A DNA stretch of 64,000 nt from NCBI GenBank assembly GCA_004431415.1, contig QPMI01000036.1, forward strand, positions 506,001 to 570,000, read 5' to 3'. The position numbers and the translations under genes are program-made. Position 1 is the first letter of the stretch; every line of letters begins with the position of its first letter. This DNA is from Cyanophora paradoxa. Its lineage: Eukaryota > Glaucocystophyceae > Cyanophorales > Cyanophoraceae. A model generated the notes under the pieces. The model had not been told where the DNA came from. It worked only from the letters and a program-made list of their open reading frames with translations, and searched no databases. This document shows positions 1-11,260 of the stretch, piece after piece.

Positions 1-137
1 GTTTCAAGCGAACCTCAACTGGAAGTCTAATTCTCCTGTCACGCTACCGGTACCTGCTACGGGAGCACTCTGTGACCGCAGGAGCTGTGCGCGACTCCGA
101 CATTAAAAAGCTGCATGTTTTCAAAGAGGACACATCG

Positions 138-3100
138 TTAGAGAACATGCAGGAGCTCGCTAACGGTGTCGACATCCAGCCGCGACATGCACGGAGGCGT
201 CCTCGAGCTGCAAACGAGGGTGCGGTACAGGGACGCCGCCCTGTCTCTCTTCTGCTGGTTCCCAAGGGCATTCTCCACAAGTGCTCGGGCGTGGAGGACC
301 TCGACCAGCTGCTGTGCACACCCAGCTCCCCTGAGCGAAGTCTCGGCCTGTTCCAGCAGAGACGCGGCTCGGTGAAGTTCGCTGACTCCTGTTTGCAGCG
401 CGGGTCATCAGAATGTGCAACCGGAGGAGAAAACGAGCTGGCTCACGTTTCTGCACCACATGGGCTGATCTCACGATGTGACAGTTCGCGAGGACCATGA
501 GTGCCTCCCCACAAAGCTGGGCAGGGCCGCTATCTAGCAACTGCGGGAGAAACACCTGCAAGGGAGCTTCAGAATGCATTAAGAGAAAACGAATAGTCAA
601 GAGCACTTGCATTGATCATGTTCTGGACATCACGGGCGACCTCCTTGGCGTCCGTATTGCACTGTGCGCCAGCTTGAAGGACCAACGAAGCAAGCTTGAT
701 GACACATTCTGCACGAATACCCTCGAGTCCATGCTTCTCTGCCATCGAGGTTGCTTTCAGGAGAACACCTATTGCCAGCTCCCAGCATTCCAGGTCCTGA
801 GCACAGAACATCAAGTCGAATTTGGTGATTGAACATGCAAATCAGCAAACCACAAGCATGGGGGCCATTGTCAAAAGGGCATTTAGTGCGTTTGTGTGCA
901 AACCGAGAGCTTCACTCTGATCCACGAGGTCCTCCATTTGTGTGATGGCCTGTGTTATAGAGTCAAGCACGGCTGCATAAACGAAGACTCTGAGAGAATG
1001 GCACCTCGTTTGTTCGACCACAGGCAGCAGCAGCACGAATCGAAGCAACAAGTGCATCGATGTAGGGACCAGTATCATGAGAGGGTGTCATTGCGATGGA
1101 TACACGAGCTAAATGCTCTGCATAATGCGGCATCCCCCTGGGCAGGGCAGGTCAAGGTCTAAATGAGAGCAGCAGGGCACTAAGCGTGAACCTGTCAATG
1201 GCACAACCAAACGCGATTGAAGTCAACACCTTCGTGATTGGTAGCTGACTGTGCATTGTCTTGTATCGTGTGGCGGCCTCATTCAGAAGACTGACACCCT
1301 CTTTTACGTCCCCTTGAGACAATTTCTGAGTTATGTCAGAGGCTTTCACGGAATCAGGAAAAGAAAGAGCGGTCACCAAAGATGCAAGATTACACAGTGC
1401 TGAGCATGCCAGAGCTGGGGAGTTGGAGCCAAAGTGCAGCTGGATGCGGTGGTACAGAGCAGCAAGAGATCCACAGCCCACCAGACTCCAGCCCAGAGCT
1501 TGAATTGCATTACCCTGTTACAAAGATCAGTATCAGCTGGTTGCTTACTCTCGGAAAAGGCTTCTCACATGAGGAGCCAGGTGTAGAAGGCGTCCATTCT
1601 CTGCTATCAGCTGAAAAGCGTCTTTCAGAAAGGCATATGCTTCAACTGTTGGCGAGTACTGATTCTGCCGGAAGGCAGCCTGTTGCAATTTATCAGTTGC
1701 GAGATATTGCTGGAGGCGCCAGGCGAACGTTTGAGGCATTGTTTACAGGTGTGAGAAGATCCCGGCGAGCAAGCTCCAGGCTGCACTTTGCTGCAAGCTC
1801 CCAGTGTTCCAGTGCCTGCTTTTGGATGACAATAATCCTCGAACAATATGAGAGAATGCTTTACCTTGGCGCGAGTGATTGCGCGAGACAATGTCGACTC
1901 GTTCAGCAGACATGGCGCAGCCGAAGATGGCATGATTGCCGCAAGTGGGACAAGAGCATGTGCAAGCGATGCATGATCATTGTTCTGATGCGCAATTCGT
2001 ACGGCTTCTTCTGCAGCCTGCACACAATTTCAATCTTCTGCACGGCCAAGTCAGCCAGCATTGAGAGAATGGATATACCTGGAATGCAAGCGCCCAGTGG
2101 CCGAGTTGAAGATGAAGTAGAGCTAGATCGAGAAGGGCGAATTGCAAGGACCCATACATGGTTGAGCCTGAGCTTGTGGCCCCCTGTCCATCTGTCCCCG
2201 GTGCTGCAGATGGCTTCTGGCTAGTGCTCCTAGTTGGGCAACTGTCGAAGTACCGATGAAGAGCATCAAGAGCACCCTCATAGTCTCCAGCACTCGACGC
2301 ATTAAGCAACCTGGGCACAAAATGTAGCTGAGAAAACGCGCCAAGTGTACTAATTATTGCGTAAAAGGTCTCACCTTAGGAATGATGCTTGTGCTGCTGC
2401 AGGCCCGGCTTGCACAAGTTCCCTCGCTTTCAACTCCACTGCAAACGGCGAGGCAATGAGGCCATCATGCTTGAGAAGAAGATCGTTGTCCAGGAACTCA
2501 TCAATCTGGCTGCCGGAGGGCCCAGCAACGGCTGCATCCTCATGGGGAGAATGTTGAGGAGAGCCCCCTTGCATTGACTGCCTAGACCGACCAGCTCGGA
2601 ATCGACGAAGAGCCTCAAATAGGCGAGACACGTCTTCAAAAGACAGCCGGTTGAATTCCAAGATGATGCGTCTGATGAACAAACCGAAGATGCTTCCAAG
2701 CTCCTGGATTGCTTATCAGATGCGCAGGTCTTGACAAGCGTGACCCTTACACACCAAGATCTGCGGATTATCCGGTGTGGAGTCCGCGTGTAAGAGCCTT
2801 GGCAGGTCGACTGCTCGTGTAAGAAGTCAGCTTTAGCGTCATGATTAGACTGCGGGGCCGCAGACGCGCCCGAGAAAAACTCGACGATGTCGTCCGGCCA
2901 TTTGAACGATTTGATCTGCGGTAATGTGATGCGCGGCGGGGGCGCATCCCTCGCCGGCAGGCTGACCTTTTCATCGAGGAAATCAAAAGCCTGCTGTGCA
3001 TTTGATGGCAGCGATTCGCATAGCTCTGCGTACGATCTCTCGTGCGTAGCAGATGTCTGCGCACGCTCGCGGGTTTAGACGATCCTCTGCGTTCGTCCGA

Positions 3101-3291
3101 GCAGCACGGCTGCGGACCTGCACTTGTCGCGACAAGAAGGCGACGAGCGCATTCCGCGACTCAGGCTCAAGCTCTTCATTGGTGAGCGTCTGCGAGTGAC
3201 GTCAGAGCGGCAGCACGCAGCCTCCCGGCGAACAGCACACTTCCTGCACAAGGATCGCCAGCGCAACCTGGAAAGGCGTGGGCCGACCCAT
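138..3291 (-). CDS. ANAPC5: Anaphase-promoting complex subunit 5 (multi-exon)
   Basis: Probable APC5, a TPR scaffold subunit of the APC/C ubiquitin ligase. The N-terminus MGRPTPFQVALAILVQEVC (ATG at 3291) resembles the APC5 opening TPxKxxxxILI. The middle (about 2,100-2,680) has a long helix block, then ALLDLALLHLQLGHWALAFQ and, after an intron, AEEAVRIAHQNNDHASLAHA, matching the APC5 TPR pair with its RIAQESNDH-type motif. The last exon ends RDRAASLYRTLV...SELLHVL with the stop at 138-140, like the C-terminal helix of the family. A 27-nt intron (3190-3216) is inferred near the start because the frame otherwise stops. The exact boundaries of the middle exons (500-2,000) were not all resolved. 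It lies downstream of the GTPase gene on the same strand. Confidence 0.8.
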
Positions 3292-3668
3292 CGCCGCTAC
3301 GCCCAGTAGCTACTCGCAATGCAGCTAGCGGCTGCGGCCTTTGTCGAAGCCGCGGTCACCCACTCATGCTGCAGCTGACCGGCAGCCGCCTCTGAGCCTG
3401 CGCGTCGCACCAGCCGCGATTTCTGAACTGCGGGTGCGTACTGGTGCCTGCAGGCGCGCTTAAGCTTAGGCTTCAAAGGCTTGCGCTGCCGCAGTGCGCG
3501 CTCTCCGTTTGAAAAAAGTCGGCGCTGCCGTTGCCGGCTTGAAGCCTCCGGCTTGGACCAGAGCTTCCGCAGCTTGTGCTCGCGATCTAGATCTGAATTG
3601 ATCATTATGGTATACACGGAGGAAGCACAGGGCTCATGGCATCGCTAGCTATATCTAGCTATATACGC
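3292..3668. other. Spacer between ANAPC5 and the GTPase gene
   Basis: Both neighbours are on the minus strand, so this contains the 3' end of the GTPase transcript and the ANAPC5 promoter. A 106-codon minus-strand frame (3297-3617), very rich in Arg, Lys and Gln, fills it but resembles nothing and has no splice support. I see no other gene. Confidence 0.4.
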
Positions 3669-5482
3669 TCAGGGCGAGGGTTCGGAGGGTTCTGAGGGCT
3701 CGGCTTCTGGGCCATTTTGCATGGTGGGGGGCCGTGGTGGTGGGGCCTCTAGGGCGAGAGCACCAAGTCGGCCAGTCCTGAAGTCGCCGAGGATCTCCTG
3801 CGTACGGCGAACGCGTAAGAATCTGGGACACATGCGATCTCAAGAGCAGACGCTGGTCTTGCCCGGGCAGTTCGTGGGACATCACCAAGGTGCCTCCGTT
3901 CAGCAAGCTGATTCACGTAGTCCTGCAGCCCAAATGAGCGGGCAGCTGGTATTCAATTACGGAGGATCACAGTTTTACCTCGCCATCGATGCACTCTTCT
4001 GGGTCAAGGCCATACCTGGCCTTCAGCACGCCAGGAGGGTTCAATGTGGGTGCTGATCGCTCGAGTTCCCGCACCACATCAATGAAAGCTGCCGCAACCT
4101 GCCCGGCGTTTCAAAGAAGACGGAGAAATAATCGCTACGAAATGGACCTTCTCGTAGTTGTAGCTTGCTTCGCCGATGTCATCGCAAATTGCAAGCTTGA
4201 CTGCATCAGCTTGCCGCTTTGACATATTCATCGGCAGGATCCCTGGTGCATCCAAGAGCTGAAGCGTGTCTCCAAGGGTATTCCACCTGAACTTTAGACG
4301 TGAGCAAGCAAGAAGGCAATTAGAGTCTTGGGCTCACTTGAGGGACTTGGTTACTCCTGCCCGGCGTGCACTATCCACAACTCTTCTCTTCATCAGTCTG
4401 TTGATGAGCGCCGACTTGCCGACGTTCGGAAATCCAATGACACAAGCTCGAACGGGGCGAGGGAGCATCCCACGTTGGGTTCTTCTTTCATTCACCTTCA
4501 ATTGCAATCAGGGCAGCCAGAGGCAAGGGGGGCCGCAAAGGAGAGCCCACCTGCTGGCTGAGCTTCACGGCGGCCTTTACGACAGCTTCTGTTGCCTCCC
4601 CTGAGCGAGCATTGGTCCAGACTGGCGCAATTCCCTCGCGCTTGAAAAAGTCGTTCCATTGCTTCTTGGCGCTTGGAGATACCATATCGAGGCGATTCAG
4701 TATCATAATTCGTGCTCTTCCTTTGCCTCCGCTGACGAAATCCTCGATATCAGGGTGCGATGTTGACATTGGAATCCTTGCATCTCGAATCTGGTGCAGA
4801 CTCAGCTGTGGAAAGTACTGAGGCTGGATGGGGCAAGGCGGCGTGCCTCGAGAAGCAGATCAACGAGGCTGAGTGACGCCTTGATGTCTCGCTCCGCTTT
4901 TGCGATGTGTCCGGGATACCACTGAATGATCTGGCCCTTGCTTGGCTCGGCTGCGAGAGCAGTCGAATCAAGACGGGCGATTGGATCCAAATGATCGCGA
5001 TCCCGCACCCGTATTTCTCTGCTCCTCTTCCTCATCGCGCAAACGCGCCCGCCGCTGCTGGCGCCTTTGAGCCACATTCACCTTGCGCTGGTCGAGCATC
5101 TTGTCGCGCTTCTCCCGGCGCATACGCGCGGATTTCTCCCGATCCACCTGCTCGCCCCCTGACCTTAGCTAAGCGCGTGACCGCGATCGGCGTCCCCCCG
5201 CGCCTTGATCCGGTACTCCATCGTTGTCGCTGGTTGCCTCGCGATGAAGACCCGCGGCGGTGCACATAGCGAGGTCACACTGTCGCCAAAGAAAGAGGAC
5301 CGCTTGGAGAACAGCCTGCAGGGCGCGGGGATCGCCGGAGCCTTCGCACTGGTCTGCAAGATACTTCTGCGTACGTGCCCGGGTTCGGCGGGGGGCGGGT
5401 CGGGAGCGTGGCATGCTCACCCTTCTGTGCGCGGTTGCGCTCTGCACCACGCAGCCAGCGGGAGCGCAAAGCAAGCGGCCAT
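3669..5482 (-). CDS. YlqF/RbgA-type circularly permuted GTPase (likely organellar)
   Basis: GTPase of the YlqF/RbgA/MTG1 family, whose members assist large ribosomal subunit assembly in bacteria, mitochondria and plastids. The permuted motif order is visible: the family opening QWYPGHIAKAERDIKASL (about 4,870-4,920), then the G4 motif as NRLDMV (NKxD variant), then G1 as GFPNVGKSALINRLMKRR near 4,400-4,440, then DAPGILP (G3) near 4,240. The last exon reads EILGDFRTGRLGALALE, the typical YlqF C-terminal signature, followed by a Pro/Glu-rich tail and the stop at 3669. The start is uncertain: ATG at 5482 gives MAACFALPLAAWCRAQPRTE, which could be a targeting leader, but exon joins between 5,050 and 5,450 are not settled. 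Function is known for the family; organelle location is inference. Confidence 0.78.
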
Positions 5483-5713
5483 CGTTGGGGGGTACGACGA
5501 CGAGCACCCCGAAAGAGAAGCATAGACGCCGGCGTCGCCCAGCCTTGAAAGCTAGATAAAACACACTGCAAACCTTAGCTACGAGCATATCTGGGCGTTT
5601 CCAATCCCTTTGTGCCTCACAGCTCGCGCGCGAGCATGAGCTGCGTTGGAAGCCTTCGCTGTTTGTAAGCGAGGCGTCGACTATATATATCTAACGGTTG
5701 GAGATCACTGCGA

Positions 5714-6743
5714 ATGGCTGGGGCGGGCGGCGGCAGAGCTTTTCTGAGCGCCCTGGGTGAGCTCGCTCGGCATGCCATGATGCGCGTCGACAGCATTCTG
5801 ACCGCGAACATGCAGCTAACCTACATGGAAACCAAGACGAAGAAAGACAGAGGAAAGAACGGCAGCGGAACGAGCTGACTGCAAATCTGTGCGGTTTTCA
5901 TCAATAGGCCTGCCGTGCCCTCGCCGCCTGAACGCGCGCTGCCCTGCAGGGATGAGCAGATACGCGAGAAGCAACAACGGAAAGCGGCCGAGAAGCATCG
6001 GCTCGAGGCTCTGGCCGCGGCAGAGGCCGCAGAGCAGAAACAGCCTCAAGTGCGTCGCTTCGAGGAGCTGTCTGAGCCACAGGTGTGCTGTTGCAGTGTC
6101 AATCTAGGAAAGCAATCTCAATCGGTTCTCAGAAGGAGGCCGTGCTCGCAAAGCAGAAGAAAGCCGCAGCTCTGCGAGGCCTCCTTGGTTCCGACCCCAG
6201 GGTGGCTCCTCCGCCACATCCCCCAGCACTGGCGCCAGACGGAGCTTTTGCGGCGCCCGCTCGTGCGGACGACGGCGAGGTTGCACAGCTTCTGCGACAG
6301 CTACTTCAGGAGCAACGTGAAATGCGCAGCATGTTGAAGAAAGAAGGCGAGGCTCGCGAAGCATTCCTGGTGTGTTCGAGCTCACTATCTATATCCCCCC
6401 CTGGCTCATCATCGGGCTCATCATCTACGGATACGTACAGGACCGCTTTGAGAATTTCGTCGAGCGGCTATTGATTGGCAGAGTTATGCCCCGCCAACCA
6501 CAGCCACCAAGGGAGCTGCAGTACCCCCGTGAACCAGCCCAAGCAAGGGCAGGAGGGCTGGCTGGGCCCAGAAAACCGAAAGGGCCTACATTCGGGAAGG
6601 AGCGCGAATCTCGGCTGCCAGCACTTCCAAAGATCCGAGAGCAACAGCGAGCTCAGAGGGCAGTTCCAGAGATGCCCCATTCAAACGTTGCACATACAGA
6701 GGGGGAGCTGCCGGGCCGTTCTGCTTTCATTCGAATAGAATAG
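5714..6743 (+). CDS. Unassigned coiled-coil protein
   Basis: No family recognised. A first exon starting MAGAGGGRAFLSALGELARH (ATG 5714) is plausible but not proven. The middle exon reads DEQIREKQQRKAAEKHRLEA and then a Glu/Ala/Gln-rich helix ending at a GT donor near 6,082. The next exon starts KEAVLAKQKKAAALRGLLGS and contains QLLRQLLQEQREMRSMLKKE, also a strong coiled coil. The last exon begins DRFENFVERLLIGRVMPRQP after a GATACGTACAG acceptor and is basic and Pro-rich, with the stop at 6741-6743. The apparent hydrophobic stretch IYIPPWLIIGLIIYGYV lies in what I read as an intron (about 6,371-6,442), so I do not call a membrane segment. It converges on the next gene with only 27 bp between the stops. 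Confidence 0.5.
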
Positions 6744-6770
6744 TTTTTTGTAATAATTCATCGCATTAAA

Positions 6771-9707
6771 TTACAATTTCAATGGCTTAATGAAAGCGAC
6801 TACCATGTAAAGTGCAGAGTAATCAAGGTCAGCGTAACCCTTCTCCATCCCCCGCTCCAGCAGCCTCTCCATGGTACCAAGATAGTTGAAGTCCTCCAGT
6901 GCTACCTTCTTGGCCTCTTCCTTGAAAAGCCGCACATCTTTCAGAAGGTGGCGCAGGGGAAAGTTCGGATTCTCAAATCTGTGACGATGTGAGATGCGAA
7001 CACTGAACTAAGGAATCTTAAAAGCTTCAAGTTGGCGCACGATCTTGCTAGCATCTTGTCGAGTTTCTTCTCAAATGTGGGCGCATAGAAAGGAGACTGC
7101 TTGACGATGGAGACAAAGTCCTTTGCATTCACCTCCATGCTCTCTGTGAATCCGAGCGCCTGTGAGAAAGTGAAGGTCTCCGCTGCAATCATGTGGTTGA
7201 GTGCAAGTTTTAGAGCTGCGGCTGTTCCAGGAGGTCCCACATGCATGGGGTTCTTGTCCAGGTCCCCGAACAGAGGCCTCAGTCGCGTGAAAGTGGGCAC
7301 CGAGCTGCCCACCATGACAAGAAGCGTGCCAATCTTTGCTTCAGGAATGCTACCAAGAATGGGTGCTTCCAAGTAATCGACAGCTCCGGCCTTCATGCAG
7401 TCCTTGCCCTGGCATGGAGTCAAGATTCAAACCTTCATGCAGCAGAAAGGTCCAAGGGCTTGCCAGCGCAATAGACTCAGACGGGCCTATCGTTCCCATC
7501 TGGATCACAGTCTTTCCTTTCAAATCCATGCGGGAATCGAAGAGGACCTCGCGAATCGCCTGCCATGCAGTCGGTGAAGGCAGGACCTAGGTGTCTGAAA
7601 ATAAGAAGGTACCTTCGCATCCGACAGGACTGTTATGATTATGCTTGATTGCGCTGTTACTGCAGCTGCATCGCCCAGCACAGGAACGCCAGCCTGCAGG
7701 AAGTGGCACTTAGTATGAAGAATCTAAAAAACTAAACTGTTGCACCTCCTGCAGCTTGCTTGCTCGGGAGACAGTCCGGTTGTAAGCGGTCACCTTCCAT
7801 CCACACTTGTGAAGACGCTCAGCAATCGGTGCACCCATCAGACCGACACCTGCACAGCAAAGGAATCCTTGGAGCGAATCCTGGAAGTCCTGGTGACGAA
7901 ACTGCACGGACCCAGGACGCCAACTGCAGCACTCCGATTACCGCCTTCTGAAGCCTCTCTCACGAGCTCCTTGTACTTCATGAGTGCATACATGCCGGTT
8001 GGTGTGAACTGCTCTGTCTGACTCAATGCCAGGACCTCGTCAATCGTCATCCACCTGCCACTTTCGACCTGAAAAGACACTCAGCCAAATGAGACGAGAA
8101 GCGTTGCATTATTCACCTCTTCTGGCTGCAGTTTAATTTCTCCATCCCATGTGCAGGAGAAGGCAGAACCCCACACTTGGCAGCGATCATTCTTGAACAA
8201 GAAATCGAAAAGGGGGCTGATCGCAAAACACATCGGCACAGGGGCATGACTGAAGGGCAAGAAGCGAACCTTAGTGGAACACCCGAGATGCCCAGCTCTT
8301 CCTCCAGTTCCCGATAAGCTGAGCTGTCAACAGTTTCGCCTTTAGCAACAACACCGCCAGCAGCAACCTCGTAGTAAGAAGGATATATGTCCTGGACACA
8401 TACATGTTCATGCCAGAAAACCAAGCGGCGAAACCTGGCAAAGTTCACCTTCGTGGCTGTGCGCTTGGTGACAAATAGCTTTCCCTCCTTGTTGAAAACA
8501 AAAATGTAAGTTGCCTGATGAAGGAGATTCTGCTGTCGCATCTGCTTCCTCGTCGCAGAACCTATAACCTGAAGGATGAGTCAATTTTGACACGAGTGCA
8601 GCGGGGCAGCCTGGCGAATTGCCTGGTTGTTCTCGTCGACAATGGCAACCTCTTCTTCGGTATTGTTATTGTTATTTGCTGGCTGCTCATGTGCCCCTCG
8701 AGAGATCTTGTCGTATATAGACATGACGTGAGCCTGGCCTGGCAAGCAACATCCATCAGCAGAAGCTGGAAGTCCAAGAACAAACGACTTGCCTGGGCAA
8801 CGCTCATACGCTGCAGCGACGGTCCTTGCGAGAGACATATCGATGCTCATGTACTCGGACTGGTCGAGCAGGCTTCGGATCTCCTGAATCGCAGAGGAGA
8901 CCTTGCATGGGATGCTGAGCTCGGCATCGCTGTGTGCATCCAGCAGCTGGCCGTTTTGCATGATGGCGAGGCATTTCTCGTACGCCGGAGAGTACAGGGC
9001 TGACTGCCTGAGAATAATCATGAACTTCTCTAGAGGCACTCCGTTCAGCTTGCACATTGCCACACTCAGAGCGAAACCCTACGCAACGGTCACATTAGAT
9101 TTGAGATGGATGATAGCGAAGAACTAGATCATACCACAACGTCCGACGCAGCAATGGTAGAGAGAGCCAGGCGAATGCTGGTGGACGTGCCGTTCAGACC
9201 AGTGTTGATCACACTTGCTATGGTCGGCGTTACAAGCGCCCGCAGCCTCTCGAACACGTCGAGGTTCAAGCATCCGACGCATATCGACAGTTTTTCGTCG
9301 TCCTGCTTCGGGGCAAACACCTCGATCTCGGCGTAGCGCCCGCCGTTCAGGACCACCTGCAAGTCGAGCTCCTGCGGCAGCGTGAGCGGGATCGATCGTG
9401 CAGCGCCGCCAAAAGTCTCGCCTGACTCTCTCCGGGCCTCAGGAGCGCTGGGCCAGTGTGCGCGACGACGATCTTGCCCGAGACGGAGCGCGGCGGCGAC
9501 TCGAAGAGCTCCTTGCGCGCGCCGGCGAGCGTGGCGCAGCTTACGAGCACGATCTCCGCATCATCGAAGCTCGTCTGCGCATGCGCGCACGCGCGCGTGG
9601 TCGGTCGAAAGCGCTTCGACGGCCGAAGCAGCGCGCACGGTGGTGGCGCCGCCGAGAGCGGCTACGAGGCGCTTCGGCGGCGTGCCGACGTAGCACAGCT
9701 TCGCCAT
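6771..9707 (-). CDS. Fusion: dehydrogenase-like module + Nudix hydrolase + beta-hydroxyacid dehydrogenase
   Basis: One spliced reading path links three enzyme modules. The N-terminus (ATG 9707, MAKLCYVGTPPKRLVAALGG) is a degenerate Rossmann-like part followed by a 3-HIBDH-type C-terminal domain (VPLEKFMIILRQSALYSPAY). Next is a YfcD-like Nudix domain: VAIVDENNQ, then VIGSATRKQMRQQNLLHQAT, then a complete Nudix box GGVVAKGETVDSSAYRELEE followed by ELGI. The C-terminal half is a full 3-hydroxyisobutyrate dehydrogenase-like enzyme: VGLMGAPIAERLHKCGWKVT (dinucleotide fold), ALKLALNHMIAAETFTFSQA (with the family Lys/Asn) and a last exon ending at 6771. Introns include a 20-nt one (8250-8269), a GC-AG one near 8,585-8,640 and ordinary ones of 50-60 nt. 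The N-terminal module lacks a clear GxGxxG, so it may be non-catalytic. Two or three separate genes remain possible, but no intergenic gap is visible between modules. Confidence 0.72.
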
Positions 9708-9858
9708 GGTTTAAGTTGGCGTTTGCCGCGTTCCACTAACGTAACCCTACGCTCTAGATCTAAAGCCGCCAATTGGGCACAATTTGCAACAGAATTGAGG
9801 AGTTCAAGGTGCGGCTGCCTTTGGATTTCTGATCATAAACGAGAATTCTAGTATCATT

Positions 9859-10952
9859 CTAGTACGTCAAGCCGAGGCGGCCGAGCAGGTATTCCCCAGC
9901 CGTGACAGAGGGGTGGGTCTCTGGGGTGCCCTCCGGCCTCGAGATGGTCTCGATGAGGGCGTCGTGATTGGGGTGCACGAAGAAGGCTGCACGCACGTGG
10001 ATAAGAATAAATTTTATATTCGAAATAACATGCAACTCACCAACAGAGTATCGTTCGGGTGTGGGGCTTTGGGGTGCTGCCACGCGATGCAATGTGCTTT
10101 TGAAAAGGCCGCCAGTCCAGCGGCACATAAGATCGCCAGTATTGACAACAAGGGTGCCAGGCAGGCTAGGCACGGAGATCCAGGACCCTGATGCTGTACA
10201 GACCTCCAAACCTGTGGGTGATGTGAGCCTCGGCTCCAGACGGAAGGTGGACCAAAAGCGACCTGGATTGGAGTCTTGGAGGAGCAAAGTCAAGGATCCG
10301 TAGTCAGTGTGCGCTCCGGCTCGATGTTGGCCTGCTTCCAGGTTTCCGTGGGCAGGGTAGTGCAGCAACCGGAGAGTGTGTTCTTGGTGTGTGTGCAGGC
10401 CTGCAAAGTGTTGTTCTGGCCTGCCAAAAGCCAGTGCGAAGCCTTTGAGGATAGCGGCCGAGACTCTTACTCCCTCTTCCCAGTATCTACTGATTGCGCC
10501 CTCGAAACCAGCGACTTCTTTGGGCCACTTGTTCTTCGCTCTGCTCATCCTCTGAAATCGTTCTTCTTCATAAGGATGACAGTCGAAGTTTCCAATGTTG
10601 AAGGCCTGCAGGGCGCATTTAGACTGATCAACCAAACGTTAAATGATCTTACCTCTTTCATATCACGCTTCTTGGCGCTTGGATCCAGCGCCTCCCGCAG
10701 GACGCCAACGTAGCCGCGGTTGCTTTCTGTGCTCTCCCAGGCGTATGCCTCTTTGACCTCCGTCGGGAGCGTGAAAAAATCTGCCGATGACTTGAACAAA
10801 TCTTGCTGGACGTCGTCCGGGATCTGGTGGCCTGAGACCAGGAAAAAGCCGTGCTGAACGCAAGCATTGTAAATCTCGCGCGCGCAGCGGGCTCGCTCGT
10901 CTGCGGAAGATGGCGAGACGAGCGCCGAAACGTCGATGACGGGAAGCGCCAT
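9859..10952 (-). CDS. 2-oxoglutarate/Fe(II)-dependent dioxygenase (isopenicillin N synthase-like)
   Basis: Member of the DIOX_N/2OG-FeII_Oxy family. The start MALPVIDVSALVSPSS (ATG 10952) and NACVQHGFFLVSGHQIPDDV form the usual N-terminal domain. The metal-binding HxD is in AGAHTDYGSLTLLLQDS, the distal His in TLHRVAAPQ, and the 2OG-binding RxS in PERYSV. The C-terminal exon starts at AFFVHPNHDALIE and ends GRLGLTY with the stop at 9859. Introns separate the N-terminal part (about 10,640-10,660), the centre (about 10,190-10,260) and the tail (about 9,990-10,045). The substrate cannot be read from sequence; relatives act on small molecules such as hormones, flavonoids or antibiotics. It is divergent from the NAGK gene. 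Confidence 0.85.
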
Positions 10953-11260
10953 CGCGCCGCCACCGAATTACGGAGACGCGGCCGACCTTCAGCGCCCCGC
11001 TTACGCGCTCCGCCCGGCCGCAGCGAGGCACCGGCGAGCGATCCGGCCTCGAGCTAGCAGCTAGCGCGGTAGGGCTGGCGCGTACGCGCTCGCCGGCGGG
11101 CGAACCGATCCGAAGCTAGCAGCTAGCTTAGATCAGGCACGTACGCGCTCAGAGACGGGTCGGGGAGCAGGTAGCTGCACTGCAGCGGGCTGGGCTGGTG
11201 CGCGCTGCAATTGTAAGCGGCTGCGCTCCCTTTTTTTCACCGGCGGGTACAGTCGCAGCA
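10953..11260. promoter_or_regulatory. Shared divergent promoter region with tandem motifs
   Basis: This 308-bp gap separates the oppositely transcribed oxygenase and NAGK starts. It holds two copies of CTAGCAGCTAGC (about 11,052-11,065 and 11,115-11,128), each followed by a CGTACGCGCTC block (about 11,080 and 11,141), so a roughly 63-bp unit is tandemly repeated. Binding proteins are unknown; a bidirectional promoter is inferred only from gene orientation. Confidence 0.45.

Noticed and set aside
3297-3617. 106-codon Arg/Lys-rich frame upstream of ANAPC5
   Set aside because: No homology sensed, no splice sites, and it lies in the presumed ANAPC5 promoter.
6371-6442. Transmembrane helix IYIPPWLIIGLIIYGYV in the coiled-coil gene
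   Set aside because: The stretch is bounded by GT and GATACGTACAG and fits an intron; the hydrophobicity then has no meaning.
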